Assembly: GCA_002319955.1 (NCBI GenBank)
Contig: DCJS01000018.1
Coordinates: 1-11,443 of the forward strand
DNA length: 11,443 bases
Direction of reading: 5' to 3'
Source of the DNA: Flavobacteriales bacterium UBA1694
Lineage (GTDB): Bacteria; Bacteroidota; Bacteroidia; Flavobacteriales; Weeksellaceae
Both the position numbers and the translations under genes were made by a program. Numbering within the stretch: the stretch's first letter is position 1; every line of letters begins with the position of its first letter. The notes under the pieces were generated by a model. It saw nothing but the letters and a program-made list of their open reading frames with translations. It was not told the origin of the DNA and ran no database searches. This document shows positions 1-7,476 of this stretch, piece by piece.

Positions 1-69
1 ATCTCTGCGGCAAGAAAAAAGCGTTAAAGACACGAAAATAAGAGCAATAAAATAATATAAAGGTTTCAT
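1..69 (-). CDS. Putative lipoprotein, N-terminal 23 codons only (runs off the window)
   Basis: An open frame begins at the ATG at 69-67 and stays open to the window edge. It is only 12 bp beyond the stop of the TonB-dependent receptor on the same strand, so it probably belongs to that operon. The visible residues are a typical lipoprotein export signal: MKP, a hydrophobic stretch (residues 4-18), then LFSC with Cys20 as the likely lipidated residue, followed by RRD. By inference it is a periplasm-facing or surface lipoprotein that works with the receptor, such as a substrate-binding or accessory protein. The mature part is outside the window, so no family can be assigned. Confidence 0.7.
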   Translation of the reverse strand, partial: MKPLYYFIALIFVSLTLFSCRRD

Positions 70-81
70 AAAGTTGTAAAA

Positions 82-2469
82 TTAAAAGGAATAATTAAGA
101 GTAAAAAGGAAATTTCGGCCTTGTTCGGGCGCGAAGTACCGCAGGCGGTTTAGAGAATCCCTATACTCGGTATTTAATAAATTAGTTACGCGAAGATCCG
201 CGGATAAACGCTGTAGAATCGGTCCACCGATTGAGACAGACCATAAGTCGTATCCCTTTGGGGTCGAACTTACATCAAGCGTTCGCTCCACGATTTGTCC
301 GTTTTCAATAAGACTAAGCTCAACGTTTCGGATGGGATAGCGTTTTTGCTTGGCCACCAAAAGGTGCTCTAGTTTCGCATAGTACCCTTTTGAGTTAGGC
401 ATAGAAAATTCAAGGCTATTTCTTACTTGCGTGGGCTGCATTAATATAAGGGGCTCCCCGACGCTTAAGTCTTGACCTCGAAGGCTGCTGGTCTGCGCGT
501 TCCATCGTAACGATTTGGAAAGTTTCCAACTAAGGTCTGCATCAAATCCATAGAGCCTAGCTCTTGTTTGTTGGAACGACCAAATCAGAAACACCCCTCG
601 GTTTGAGTTTTGAACCCCTGTCGGCACCTGACTAATGTAATTCTCGGAATGCATATAGTAAGGAGTCACCTCCAGTGAGAAGCCCTCAAGCCAAGGACGC
701 TTAAACTTCGCCGTTAAACTCAGATGGTCTATGTGCTCAGAGCCTATATCCAGAGAGCCAAGCTCAATGGTCGAAGCGGAATGATGAAGTCCGTCTGCGA
801 AAAGTTCCGCCGCACTCGGTGTGCGCGAGGCCCTAGAATACCCGAGATCTAACCCTAGCGACTCATTTGGCGTATAGCTCAATGAAGCACTAAGAGACAC
901 ATTATGGTAATCCAGAATAGGACGCGTTAGCACCCGACTCCCTTCACTCGAAACTTCAAAAGAAGAGAACTTCGACTTAAAGCGCTGATCCCAATCCGAC
1001 TTATCGTAATATTTATAAGCATCGTAGCGGTTAAATTCATAACGCGCGCCGCCGCCTAAGTTTATAACCGAACTTAAACGGTAATTTAAAGTACTGTAAA
1101 GTCCTGCATTATAGCGGTAATAATCCGGAATAAGGCGCCTGGCCTGCGTGGAAGGATCTGGATAATTATCCTCGAAACCACCAAACACACCCGATTCTAA
1201 CTCCCAAGATTCCCTTTCAAGTAAATGGTCAAGTTGAAGTCTATGGGTCATGAGTCGCAAATCCATGGAAGGCAGACCACTAAGTTCGCCGCGACGCTGA
1301 TCAAACTCCTTTCGATGGTTGAGTTGAAAATCGTACTGGGCACTTAGTTTTCCAAAATTCGCAAATCTTTTGTAAGCCTCCAGTTTAACCACATGGTGAC
1401 CCACCTCTTGTCTTGGATTCCCTATTTTGTAACTAAAGTTGTCTAAGTAATGCGCAGCACCCCCATTGATCGCCTCGTAAAAATCCTCCGGACCGCCCAA
1501 ATGAGAGCCCTTATAGATTCCAAAGCGTTGATTCACCCCGGAATACGAAGCCTCCACGCCCTGCTCAAAACTGCGCTTTCCCACAGCAAAACGAAAAGCG
1601 TTTTGCTCAACCCCTGTGTTTTGAAGTGTGTGGTGGGGAATGCTTAAATCGCCTAGTTTCTGGTAGGAACCTGAAGTCGTTACAAACCACTCGTTCTCCC
1701 AGGATTTGCCTAAATCAAGACCTAGTTTAAGGCCGCGTCCACTGGAGATTCCCGTAAGGCTCGCATTCCCAACCAAGGTATCTTTCCTTGGCAGCATTTT
1801 TGGCTCGAGCAGAACGAGTCCTCCAGCCGCATCACCGCCATACTTTAGCATTCCAGCTCCCTTAACCACAACCACACGCTGGAACATCGAGGGATCCACG
1901 CTCGGAGCGTGTTCAACGCCCCATTCCTGTTCATTTAGGCGCACCCCGTCGTTTACCACCGCCACACGACTCCCATAGAGTCCATGGATGATTGGTTTGG
2001 TAATTCGACCCCCCGTATTTAAAGTGCCCACGCCACTTAGACTACTAAGAACGGTGCCCAAAGTCTCAGAGCTCACCCGACTAAGAGAGTTGGAGGAAAG
2101 CGACTGCATCGAATGGGAGGCTTTAAACTTGGCTGTCCCGCCCTGGAGCGCAACGGTCTGAATCTCTTCAATGTGATGCTCCATTAAAATGTCTAGCGCT
2201 AAAGAGGTCTCAAGTTCTAGAACCGCCTCATAGGGTTCACACTGGGGATGGCTCACACGTAATGTATACTGTCCCTTTTTAAGGTCTGTGAATTGAAAAC
2301 GGCCTTTCGAATCGCTTTGTGTTTGAAAGTCTCCTAAACGCACGGTGGCATTTTTTAAGACGGTTTTATTGTGGAAATCCTCCACTTTTCCTTTTACGCT
2401 AAAGGACTCTTGTGCGCTCACCAGCAGCATTCCAAAAAGAAGCACTGTGAGCTGTAAAAATCGGTTCAT
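82..2469 (-). CDS. TonB-dependent outer-membrane receptor, ZnuD-like plug, probable metal or metal-complex uptake
   Basis: This 795-aa protein is a TonB/ExbB/ExbD-energised outer-membrane transporter. Residues 1-19 are a signal peptide (hydrophobic core, LLVSAQ end). Residues about 24-97 form a carboxypeptidase-regulatory-like beta domain (VKGKV, then GRFQFTDLKKGQYTLRV), common in Bacteroidota receptors. Residues about 115-225 are the plug, with PIIHGLYGSRVAVVNDGVR, WGVEHAPSVDP and VVKGAGMLKYGGDAAGG. The remainder is the beta barrel, with LNTEYRD near the end and a C-terminal Phe. The plug pattern GLxGxRV...HAxxxDP resembles zinc receptors of the ZnuD type; that substrate is inference. It lies 73 bp after a small His/Cys protein and 12 bp before a lipoprotein, which supports a metal-linked operon. 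The ATG at 2469 is directly followed by the signal peptide. Confidence is high for the family and low for the ligand. Confidence 0.93.
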   Translation of the reverse strand: MNRFLQLTVLLFGMLLVSAQESFSVKGKVEDFHNKTVLKNATVRLGDFQTQSDSKGRFQFTDLKKGQYTLRVSHPQCEPYEAVLELETSLALDILMEHHIEEIQTVALQGGTAKFKASHSMQSLSSNSLSRVSSETLGTVLSSLSGVGTLNTGGRITKPIIHGLYGSRVAVVNDGVRLNEQEWGVEHAPSVDPSMFQRVVVVKGAGMLKYGGDAAGGLVLLEPKMLPRKDTLVGNASLTGISSGRGLKLGLDLGKSWENEWFVTTSGSYQKLGDLSIPHHTLQNTGVEQNAFRFAVGKRSFEQGVEASYSGVNQRFGIYKGSHLGGPEDFYEAINGGAAHYLDNFSYKIGNPRQEVGHHVVKLEAYKRFANFGKLSAQYDFQLNHRKEFDQRRGELSGLPSMDLRLMTHRLQLDHLLERESWELESGVFGGFEDNYPDPSTQARRLIPDYYRYNAGLYSTLNYRLSSVINLGGGARYEFNRYDAYKYYDKSDWDQRFKSKFSSFEVSSEGSRVLTRPILDYHNVSLSASLSYTPNESLGLDLGYSRASRTPSAAELFADGLHHSASTIELGSLDIGSEHIDHLSLTAKFKRPWLEGFSLEVTPYYMHSENYISQVPTGVQNSNRGVFLIWSFQQTRARLYGFDADLSWKLSKSLRWNAQTSSLRGQDLSVGEPLILMQPTQVRNSLEFSMPNSKGYYAKLEHLLVAKQKRYPIRNVELSLIENGQIVERTLDVSSTPKGYDLWSVSIGGPILQRLSADLRVTNLLNTEYRDSLNRLRYFAPEQGRNFLFTLNYSF

Positions 2470-2494
2470 AGGGTACTATAAGCACTTAGAATTA

Positions 2495-2519
2495 AGCTAG
2501 AGCCAAAAATGGCCTAGCT
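2495..2519 (-). other. Intergenic hairpin between the small His/Cys gene and the TonB receptor gene
   Basis: Arms AGCTAG+GCCA and TGGC+CTAGCT pair over 10 bp with one bulged base (position 2501) and a 4-nt loop. Read on the minus strand, the run of eight T lies before the stem and only TTAATT follows it, so it is not a good intrinsic terminator for the operon. It could be a processing or mRNA-stability element, or an attenuator that sets receptor level relative to the upstream gene. It starts 26 bp before the receptor ATG. Confidence 0.4.
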
Positions 2520-2542
2520 AAAAAAAACGAAAACAAATCAGT

Positions 2543-2896
2543 TTAAATGCTTAGAGAGGGCGGCCCTCGAGACGGGGAATGAAAAAGTGTGGTAGAATAA
2601 ACAGGCGCCTCGAAATAGAAAATTTGAGCACCGGACGTATTAACTTTTAGCTTTGTCGTCCAAAGTTCGCAGGATTCAAAACTAATTTGGTGCGATAAAA
2701 AGTGACAGGCATTACAGTCACTACTGGCATCAACCGTCTTGATGCTGTGTATTTGATCCCCTTTTTCAAGGCCTAAGGCGCTTGCAAACGTGCCGTGGGC
2801 ATGGTTGTGAAACAAGGTGGAAAAGACCATCACCAGGACATACATGACACAAAGTGCCATGGCTAGTGCCTGTTGAATTTTTTGCGTTTTCCACAT
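2543..2896 (-). CDS. Small membrane-anchored His/Cys protein, putative metal-associated
   Basis: This 117-aa protein has one hydrophobic segment (residues about 10-29), either a membrane anchor or an uncleaved signal. It is followed at once by HNHAH (30-34), a C61-x2-C64-H65 motif, His69 and Cys76, and it ends in SRGPPSLSI. This resembles short proteins in Bacteroidota and Proteobacteria (DUF2946-like or similar) that sit beside TonB receptors or metal-transport genes and have spaced His/Cys plus a PP near the C terminus. I cannot assign a specific family with certainty. It is the likely first gene of the operon with the receptor (gap 73 bp). By inference it binds or senses a metal ion on the periplasmic side. 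The start at 2896 sits directly before the hydrophobic segment; internal Met13 or Met18 are possible but would shorten that segment. Confidence 0.75.
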   Translation of the reverse strand: MWKTQKIQQALAMALCVMYVLVMVFSTLFHNHAHGTFASALGLEKGDQIHSIKTVDASSDCNACHFLSHQISFESCELWTTKLKVNTSGAQIFYFEAPVYSTTLFHSPSRGPPSLSI

Positions 2897-2905
2897 TCTG
2901 CTAAA

Positions 2906-2924
2906 TTAATAAATTCTTTATTAA
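2906..2924. promoter_or_regulatory. 19-bp perfect palindrome, candidate operator of the metal-uptake operon
   Basis: TTAATAAA-ttc-TTTATTAA is a perfect 8-3-8 inverted repeat ending 9 bp before the ATG (2896) of the His/Cys protein, in the divergent region with pfkA. The length and AT-rich symmetry fit a dimeric repressor site, and Fur-family sites are also about 19 bp. Which regulator binds is unknown. A weak -7-like TAATTTAG on the minus strand overlaps its proximal side, so binding would be expected to block transcription. Confidence 0.45.
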
Positions 2925-2965
2925 CAAAGGGGGGTGCCACTCCTAAAAAATTGAGTAGAATTTAG

Positions 2966-2973
2966 TAAATTTG
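2966..2973 (+). promoter_or_regulatory. pfkA-gapA promoter, -7 element TAAATTTG
   Basis: It is an exact match to the Bacteroidota -7 consensus TAnnTTTG. Transcription would start near 2980, leaving a leader of about 19 nt before the pfkA ATG. No TTG is present at the expected 17-23 nt upstream (the nearest TTG, 2951-2953, is only 12 nt away), so the -33 part is weak. Confidence 0.55.
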
Positions 2974-2998
2974 TGACTCATTATAAACCCGAAATTAA

Positions 2999-3988
2999 AT
3001 GATAAAAAATTCCATGGTTAAGAAGATTGGAGTCTTGACTTCCGGGGGCGATGCTCCAGGAATGAACGCAGCGATAAGAGCCGTTGTAAGAACGGGCATC
3101 TTTCACGAGCTTCAAGTCGTTGGAATCCGCGGCGGATACAACGGCCTAATTGAAGGGAATTTCACTAAAATGGGGCCACGCTCCGTGAGTAACATCATTA
3201 ATTTAGGGGGAACCATTCTCAAATCGGCGCGGTCCAAAGAGTTCAGAACGCCCGAGGGAAGAAAAAAAGCCTATGAAAACTGCAAAGCAGAAGGTATTGA
3301 AGCGTTAGTTTGCATTGGTGGAGACGGGACCTTTACCGGAGCGCAGGTCTTTAGTAATGAATATGATATTAAGGTGATTGGAATTCCAGGAACCATAGAC
3401 AACGATATTTTCGGGACTGACAATACCATTGGGTATGACACGGCCTTAAATACGGCCATGGAGGCCATCGATAAAATTAGAGATACAGCCACCTCCCACT
3501 CGCGGATCTTCTTTATTGAAGTGATGGGACGGGATGCAGGGTTCATAGCCTTAAACAGTGGAATTGCCACCGGAGCACTCGATATTCTCATTCCAGAGCA
3601 AAACGACAGCATGGAGGAACTTCTTACAACCTTTAAAAAGGCCCATAAACGGGGGAAGAAATCCAGCATCGTGGTCGTAGCAGAAGGAGAAACCCTCGGG
3701 TCTACTTACGAGCTCGCTCAAAAAACGGGAGAAGAATTCCCTAACGCGGATATTCGCGTCACCATCTTAGGCCATATCCAAAGGGGCGGCTCACCGAGCT
3801 GCGCCGACAGAGTTTTAGCCTCGCGTTTAGGCTACGGCGCTGTAATCGGTCTTATGAAAGGACACACAGACGTAATGGCAGGGCTTCGAGCCAACCAACT
3901 GGTCTATACCCCGATCGATCAGGCCATTCAAAAACACAACGAAATCAACCAGGATCTTCTGTTAATCTCAGAAATTCTGGCCCTATAA
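2999..3988 (+). CDS. pfkA: ATP-dependent 6-phosphofructokinase
   Basis: It phosphorylates fructose 6-phosphate to fructose 1,6-bisphosphate, the committed step of glycolysis, in the cytoplasm. At 329 aa it is close to the 320 aa of bacterial group-A PfkA. Visible motifs: SGGDAPGMNA (15-24), GGDGT (107-111), PGTIDND (130-136, with Asp134 as the catalytic base by family alignment), MGRDAG (176-181) and GHIQRGG (258-264). Gly110 and Gly131 indicate use of ATP; pyrophosphate-dependent enzymes have Asp and Lys at these places. The first ATG is used because it lies suitably downstream of the -7 element, but Met6 (MVKKIGVLTSGG) aligns with the usual family start and is a possible alternative. gapA follows 25 bp later with no terminator between them, so the two are probably co-transcribed. 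Confidence 0.98.
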   Translation: MIKNSMVKKIGVLTSGGDAPGMNAAIRAVVRTGIFHELQVVGIRGGYNGLIEGNFTKMGPRSVSNIINLGGTILKSARSKEFRTPEGRKKAYENCKAEGIEALVCIGGDGTFTGAQVFSNEYDIKVIGIPGTIDNDIFGTDNTIGYDTALNTAMEAIDKIRDTATSHSRIFFIEVMGRDAGFIALNSGIATGALDILIPEQNDSMEELLTTFKKAHKRGKKSSIVVVAEGETLGSTYELAQKTGEEFPNADIRVTILGHIQRGGSPSCADRVLASRLGYGAVIGLMKGHTDVMAGLRANQLVYTPIDQAIQKHNEINQDLLLISEILAL

Positions 3989-4013
3989 TTAAACAATCAA
4001 AATCAAATTTATT

Positions 4014-5018
4014 ATGTCAACAATTAAAGTAGGTATTAACGGATTCGGAAGAATTGGCGGTTTAGTGTTTAGCGCAATGCTAGAGCGAGACAACATCGAG
4101 ATCGTTGGTATCAACGACCTTATCAACGCAGAATACATGGCGTACATGATGAAATACGATTCTGTCCACGGACGCTTCACAGGCGATATCCAAGTGGAAG
4201 GGAACGACCTTGTCGTGAACGGAAAAAGAATCCGAGTAACGGCTGAAAGAGACCCAAGCAATTTGAAATGGAACGAGGTGGGCGCCGAGTATATCGTGGA
4301 GTCCACTGGACTGTTTTTAGCAAAAGAATCTGCGCAGGCTCACCTTAGTGCCGGTGCAAAAAAAGTGGTTCTTTCTGCCCCTTCAAAAGACGACACGCCG
4401 ATGTACGTGATGGGCGTAAACCATAAAGAATTGACAAGCGACGTGTCGATTTTCTCAAACGCATCTTGTACAACAAACTGTTTAGCACCACTTGCTAAAG
4501 TACTTCACGATAATTTCGGAATCCTTGAAGGGCTTATGACTACTGTTCATGCAACGACGGCGACTCAAAGAACGGTTGATGGACCTTCAATGAAAGACTG
4601 GAGAGGCGGACGTTCCGCACTACTGAACATTATTCCTTCTTCTACAGGAGCGGCTAAAGCAGTAGGAAAAGTTATTCCAGAACTTAATGGAAAACTGACC
4701 GGAATGTCATTCCGCGTGCCAACAGCAGACGTTTCTGCCGTTGACCTTACCGTAAGATTAGACAAACCAACTTCATACGATGAAATTTCTCAGGTGATGA
4801 AAACCGCCTCCGAAGGAGAACTTAAAGGCATTCTTGGTTACACAGAAGACCAAGTGGTTTCTCAAGACTTCATCGGCGATAAAAGAACGTCAATTTTCGA
4901 CAAAGGTGCAGGAATTATGCTTTCACCAACATTTGTCAAAGTGGTGTCTTGGTACGATAACGAGACCGGATACTCTAACAAACTAACCGATCTATTAGTG
5001 CATTCTGCCTCTCTATAG
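4014..5018 (+). CDS. gapA: NAD-dependent glyceraldehyde-3-phosphate dehydrogenase, type I
   Basis: It oxidises and phosphorylates glyceraldehyde 3-phosphate to 1,3-bisphosphoglycerate with NAD+. The 334-aa length is standard. The N-terminal Rossmann motif GFGRIG is at 10-15, and Asn34-Asp35 after the second strand fits NAD preference. The catalytic site is SNASCTTNC (148-156) with Cys152; His179 lies in TTVHATTATQ. WYDNETGY (313-320) is the conserved C-terminal signature. The start ATG follows an A-rich leader without a Shine-Dalgarno site, typical for this phylum. It is the second gene of the pfkA-gapA pair and ends 23 bp before a strong intrinsic terminator. All key residues are intact. Confidence 0.98.
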   Translation: MSTIKVGINGFGRIGGLVFSAMLERDNIEIVGINDLINAEYMAYMMKYDSVHGRFTGDIQVEGNDLVVNGKRIRVTAERDPSNLKWNEVGAEYIVESTGLFLAKESAQAHLSAGAKKVVLSAPSKDDTPMYVMGVNHKELTSDVSIFSNASCTTNCLAPLAKVLHDNFGILEGLMTTVHATTATQRTVDGPSMKDWRGGRSALLNIIPSSTGAAKAVGKVIPELNGKLTGMSFRVPTADVSAVDLTVRLDKPTSYDEISQVMKTASEGELKGILGYTEDQVVSQDFIGDKRTSIFDKGAGIMLSPTFVKVVSWYDNETGYSNKLTDLLVHSASL

Positions 5019-5040
5019 TAGGACACTAACAAATCCCTAT

Positions 5041-5079
5041 AAAGCCAAACCACTCCCTTAGAGCGGTTTGGCTTTTTTT
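5041..5079 (+). terminator. Intrinsic terminator after gapA
   Basis: Arms AAAGCCAAACC (5041-5051) and GGTTTGGCTTT (5065-5075) pair over 11 bp. The upper stem gains CTC/GAG, and a run of seven T (5073-5079) follows. It separates the glycolysis pair from the DUF2236 gene. Confidence 0.9.
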
Positions 5080-5136
5080 CTTCAGGGCGGCAAAGAATTT
5101 GCAGCCCCCATAGCTCACACGACTAAAGATTCAAGC

Positions 5137-6330
5137 ATGACAAGAAAAGCAGAACCTCGCTTTGCCCAAAGCGCCCACTTCAAAGAATTCTGGGAAAAAG
5201 GCATGGGAAAAAGGCTCTTAGACTGGTCTGGCGCATCGCCCACATTGGAAGGGTTTGAAGCTCTTGCCCCGCTCTACTATCAGGTCGATACCTTGAGTGA
5301 TCAGGTGGTGCTCGACACCTATAAAGCTATGCCTTACCCAAAGGCAAGCAGTCTTATTTCAAGTTATCTCACCAATGATACAGGGCCCACCACAGAGCGA
5401 ATTGAGAGTTTAGAGAACCTTCTTGGCTCAATGCGGCAAAGACCTGAGTGGTTTAATACAGAGCTCGCTAACGTGGGCGCAAGACTTTGCATGAGAGCCG
5501 GGGTCAGCGCCTTAATGGTCCTACGCGATTACAGCCTCATGGGAGGCTATGAGTTCGCCTATCTCGGCAAACCCCTAATCTATACCGGGGCATTGAAAAA
5601 AGGCGCTGTGAAACGCCTTAAAGACACGCTTGAGTTTTGGGTTTTAGTCACGCGAGAGAATGCACTTACACCGGGCTCAGAGGCTTTCAATTTGATATTT
5701 AAAACCCGACTCATGCATTCCTACGCGAGAGTAGAGATTAAAGAAAAAAAGAAGGACTGGGACTTAGAACTCTGGGGCGAACCCATCAACCATTTCGATA
5801 TGATCGCGACTTATTTAGGGTTCTCCATGGTCTTTTCGCATGGACTCTATCAACTTGGGATTAAACTAACTAGCCGTGAAGAACTTGGGGTCTTCCATCT
5901 ATGGAAATACATTGGAACACTTTTAGGAATTCCAGTAGAGTATCTTCCCGATACAAAAACACAGGCCGTGGAGCTTTTCTACAAGTGGTCAAGTATTCAA
6001 GATAAAGCAGACCAAGACTCAAAAGACCTTGCTCAAGCGCTCTTAAGAGAAAACCTAGAAAGCACCATTCAGCCTCATATGTTTCAAAGAAAACTACTTC
6101 TAAAACTGCATCAAAGCATGTCCACCTATTTTCTTGATCCCCCCATTTTAGAGCGCCTTGGAATTCCACTAACCGATCGTTTGGGCCTATTTCCAAAACT
6201 TAATACGGGGATCAACCGCGCATTGCAGAACCTTCTCCACGCGCCTAGCGCTACAAGCGCCACGCGCCTTGTCCGACTTGGGGACCGCGCGCAGCGTGAG
6301 GTTCTAACCGACTACCGCACCCATAGTTAA
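5137..6330 (+). CDS. DUF2236 / MpaB-type oxygenase family protein (latex-clearing-protein fold), putative haem protein
   Basis: The 397-aa protein matches the DUF2236 (ER-bound oxygenase MpaB / rubber oxygenase Lcp) pattern. Residues 160-164 give R-x3-T, 191-198 give RLMHSYAR (RxxHxxxR), and 216-272 give PINHFDMIATYLGFS...GLYQLGIKLTSREELGVFHLWKYIGTLLGI (shown in parts). In Lcp the R-x3-T motif lies 34 residues before the proximal haem His; here Arg160 and His194 have the same spacing, so His194 is the likely haem ligand (inference). Unlike secreted Lcp enzymes it has no signal peptide and no clear membrane segment, so it is probably cytoplasmic with an unknown substrate. I chose the ATG at 5137: the longer frame would begin at a TTG inside the gapA terminator stem. 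It stands alone between gapA and recA, with no clear promoter element. Confidence 0.8.
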   Translation: MTRKAEPRFAQSAHFKEFWEKGMGKRLLDWSGASPTLEGFEALAPLYYQVDTLSDQVVLDTYKAMPYPKASSLISSYLTNDTGPTTERIESLENLLGSMRQRPEWFNTELANVGARLCMRAGVSALMVLRDYSLMGGYEFAYLGKPLIYTGALKKGAVKRLKDTLEFWVLVTRENALTPGSEAFNLIFKTRLMHSYARVEIKEKKKDWDLELWGEPINHFDMIATYLGFSMVFSHGLYQLGIKLTSREELGVFHLWKYIGTLLGIPVEYLPDTKTQAVELFYKWSSIQDKADQDSKDLAQALLRENLESTIQPHMFQRKLLLKLHQSMSTYFLDPPILERLGIPLTDRLGLFPKLNTGINRALQNLLHAPSATSATRLVRLGDRAQREVLTDYRTHS

Positions 6331-6370
6331 AAAGCGTCTGCCTAAACTAAAAATTTAAACTTAGCAGCTG

Positions 6371-6395
6371 TAAATTTGCTACAAAATTTAGCAAA
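6371..6395 (+). promoter_or_regulatory. recA leader: -7 element TAAATTTG overlapped by an inverted repeat
   Basis: TAAATTTG at 6371-6378 matches the Bacteroidota -7 consensus exactly. Overlapping it, TTTGCTA (6375-6381) and TAGCAAA (6389-6395) form a perfect 7-bp inverted repeat with a 7-nt spacer. A repressor dimer bound there would cover the -7 element and start site, the usual arrangement for SOS control of recA. Whether this organism has LexA cannot be seen. No TTG lies at the expected -33 distance. Confidence 0.5.
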
Positions 6396-6424
6396 GGAAC
6401 AAGATTAATGAACGAATAATTACG

Positions 6425-6432
6425 TATTTTTG
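6425..6432 (+). promoter_or_regulatory. Second possible recA -7 element, TATTTTTG
   Basis: It matches TAnnTTTG and lies 17 nt before the recA ATG, at a distance that would give a leader of about 10 nt. There is no TTG at a proper distance upstream, and the region is AT-rich, so chance is possible. Confidence 0.3.
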
Positions 6433-6449
6433 ACAAAATAAATTGACAC

Positions 6450-7451
6450 ATGAGCGCATCAGACGAGAAGAAGAAAGCACTGGCCCTAGTGCTAGAAAAA
6501 TTAGATAAAACCTACGGAAAAGGCACCGTGATGACTCTTGGAGACGCCTCGGTAGACACCACAATAGAAGTAATTCCTTCCGGTTCCCTGGGAATCGACA
6601 TCGCCTTAGGCGTGGGCGGGTACCCAAAAGGCCGCGTCATTGAAATCTATGGACCTGAATCTTCAGGGAAAACAACCTTAACCCTCCACGCGATTGCAGA
6701 GGCTCAAAAACTAGGCGGCATTGCAGCCTTTATTGATGCCGAGCACGCTTTCGACCGAAGCTATGCCGCAAAATTAGGAATCAAACTTGAAGACCTTATC
6801 ATATCCCAACCCGACAACGGCGAACAAGCGCTCGAGATTGCAGACAACTTAATCCGTTCTGGTGCGGTCGACATCGTCGTCATTGACTCCGTGGCTGCCT
6901 TAACCCCAAAAGCGGAAATCGAAGGAGAAATGGGCGAATCCAAAATGGGCCTTCACGCCCGTTTAATGTCCCAAGCTTTAAGAAAATTGACCGGAACCAT
7001 CTCAAAAACAAAATGTACGGTGATCTTCATTAACCAATTAAGAGAAAAAATTGGGGTGATGTTCGGAAACCCGGAAACTACGACGGGTGGAAATGCCTTG
7101 AAATTCTACGCTTCGGTTAGAATAGACATTAGAAAAGCAGGAGCGCCAATCAAACAAGGCGATGATGCGGTTGGAAGTAGAGCTAAAGTGAAAATCGTAA
7201 AAAACAAAGTAGCCCCACCATTCAAGCAAGCAGAATTTGACATAATGTATGGGGAAGGAATCTCTAAAACAGGAGAAATCCTCGATGCAGCGGTTGACTT
7301 AGGCATTGTAAAAAAGAGTGGGTCTTGGTTTAGCTACCAAGAAACTAAACTTGGTCAAGGGCGTGACTCTGTAAAAGAAGTGTTAAAAGATAACCCTGAG
7401 CTTGCTGAAGATCTTGAAGCCCAAGTAAAGGAACTACTCTTCAAAAAATAG
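6450..7451 (+). CDS. recA: Recombinase RecA
   Basis: It is a DNA-dependent ATPase that forms filaments on single-stranded DNA, drives homologous recombination, and acts as co-protease in SOS induction where a LexA-type repressor exists. At 333 aa it is slightly shorter than E. coli RecA (353 aa) because the acidic tail is short: the end has several Asp/Glu but finishes KELLFKK. Motifs: Walker A GPESSGKT (68-75), catalytic Glu98 in DAEHAF, Walker B VVIDS (143-147, Asp146), loop L1 EGEMGES (158-164), and loop L2 starting NQLREKIGVMFGNPETTTGG (195-214) with Gln196. All key residues are present and there is no intein. It is followed by its own terminator and is preceded by a 119-bp leader region with candidate promoter and operator. 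Confidence 0.99.
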   Translation: MSASDEKKKALALVLEKLDKTYGKGTVMTLGDASVDTTIEVIPSGSLGIDIALGVGGYPKGRVIEIYGPESSGKTTLTLHAIAEAQKLGGIAAFIDAEHAFDRSYAAKLGIKLEDLIISQPDNGEQALEIADNLIRSGAVDIVVIDSVAALTPKAEIEGEMGESKMGLHARLMSQALRKLTGTISKTKCTVIFINQLREKIGVMFGNPETTTGGNALKFYASVRIDIRKAGAPIKQGDDAVGSRAKVKIVKNKVAPPFKQAEFDIMYGEGISKTGEILDAAVDLGIVKKSGSWFSYQETKLGQGRDSVKEVLKDNPELAEDLEAQVKELLFKK

Positions 7452-7476
7452 ACTAGACTCAAAATAAACTATACGT

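Noticed and set aside
1450..1978. Plus-strand open frames opposite the TonB receptor gene
   Set aside because: Their composition is that of a reverse-frame shadow of the barrel and plug codons, and they have no promoter or domain.
2959..2971. AATTTA-g-TAAATT palindrome over the pfkA -7 element
   Set aside because: It is short and purely AT, so expected by chance in this AT-rich spacer; half of it is the -7 element itself.
5068..5136. Longer start (TTG at 5068) for the DUF2236 gene
   Set aside because: The TTG and next codons lie inside the stem and T-run of the gapA terminator; ATG at 5137 is free of it and fits the family.
6408..6419. Three-codon frame (ATG AAC GAA TAA) in the recA leader after AGGAAC
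   Set aside because: It is too short to judge. A regulatory mini-frame is conceivable but nothing else supports it.
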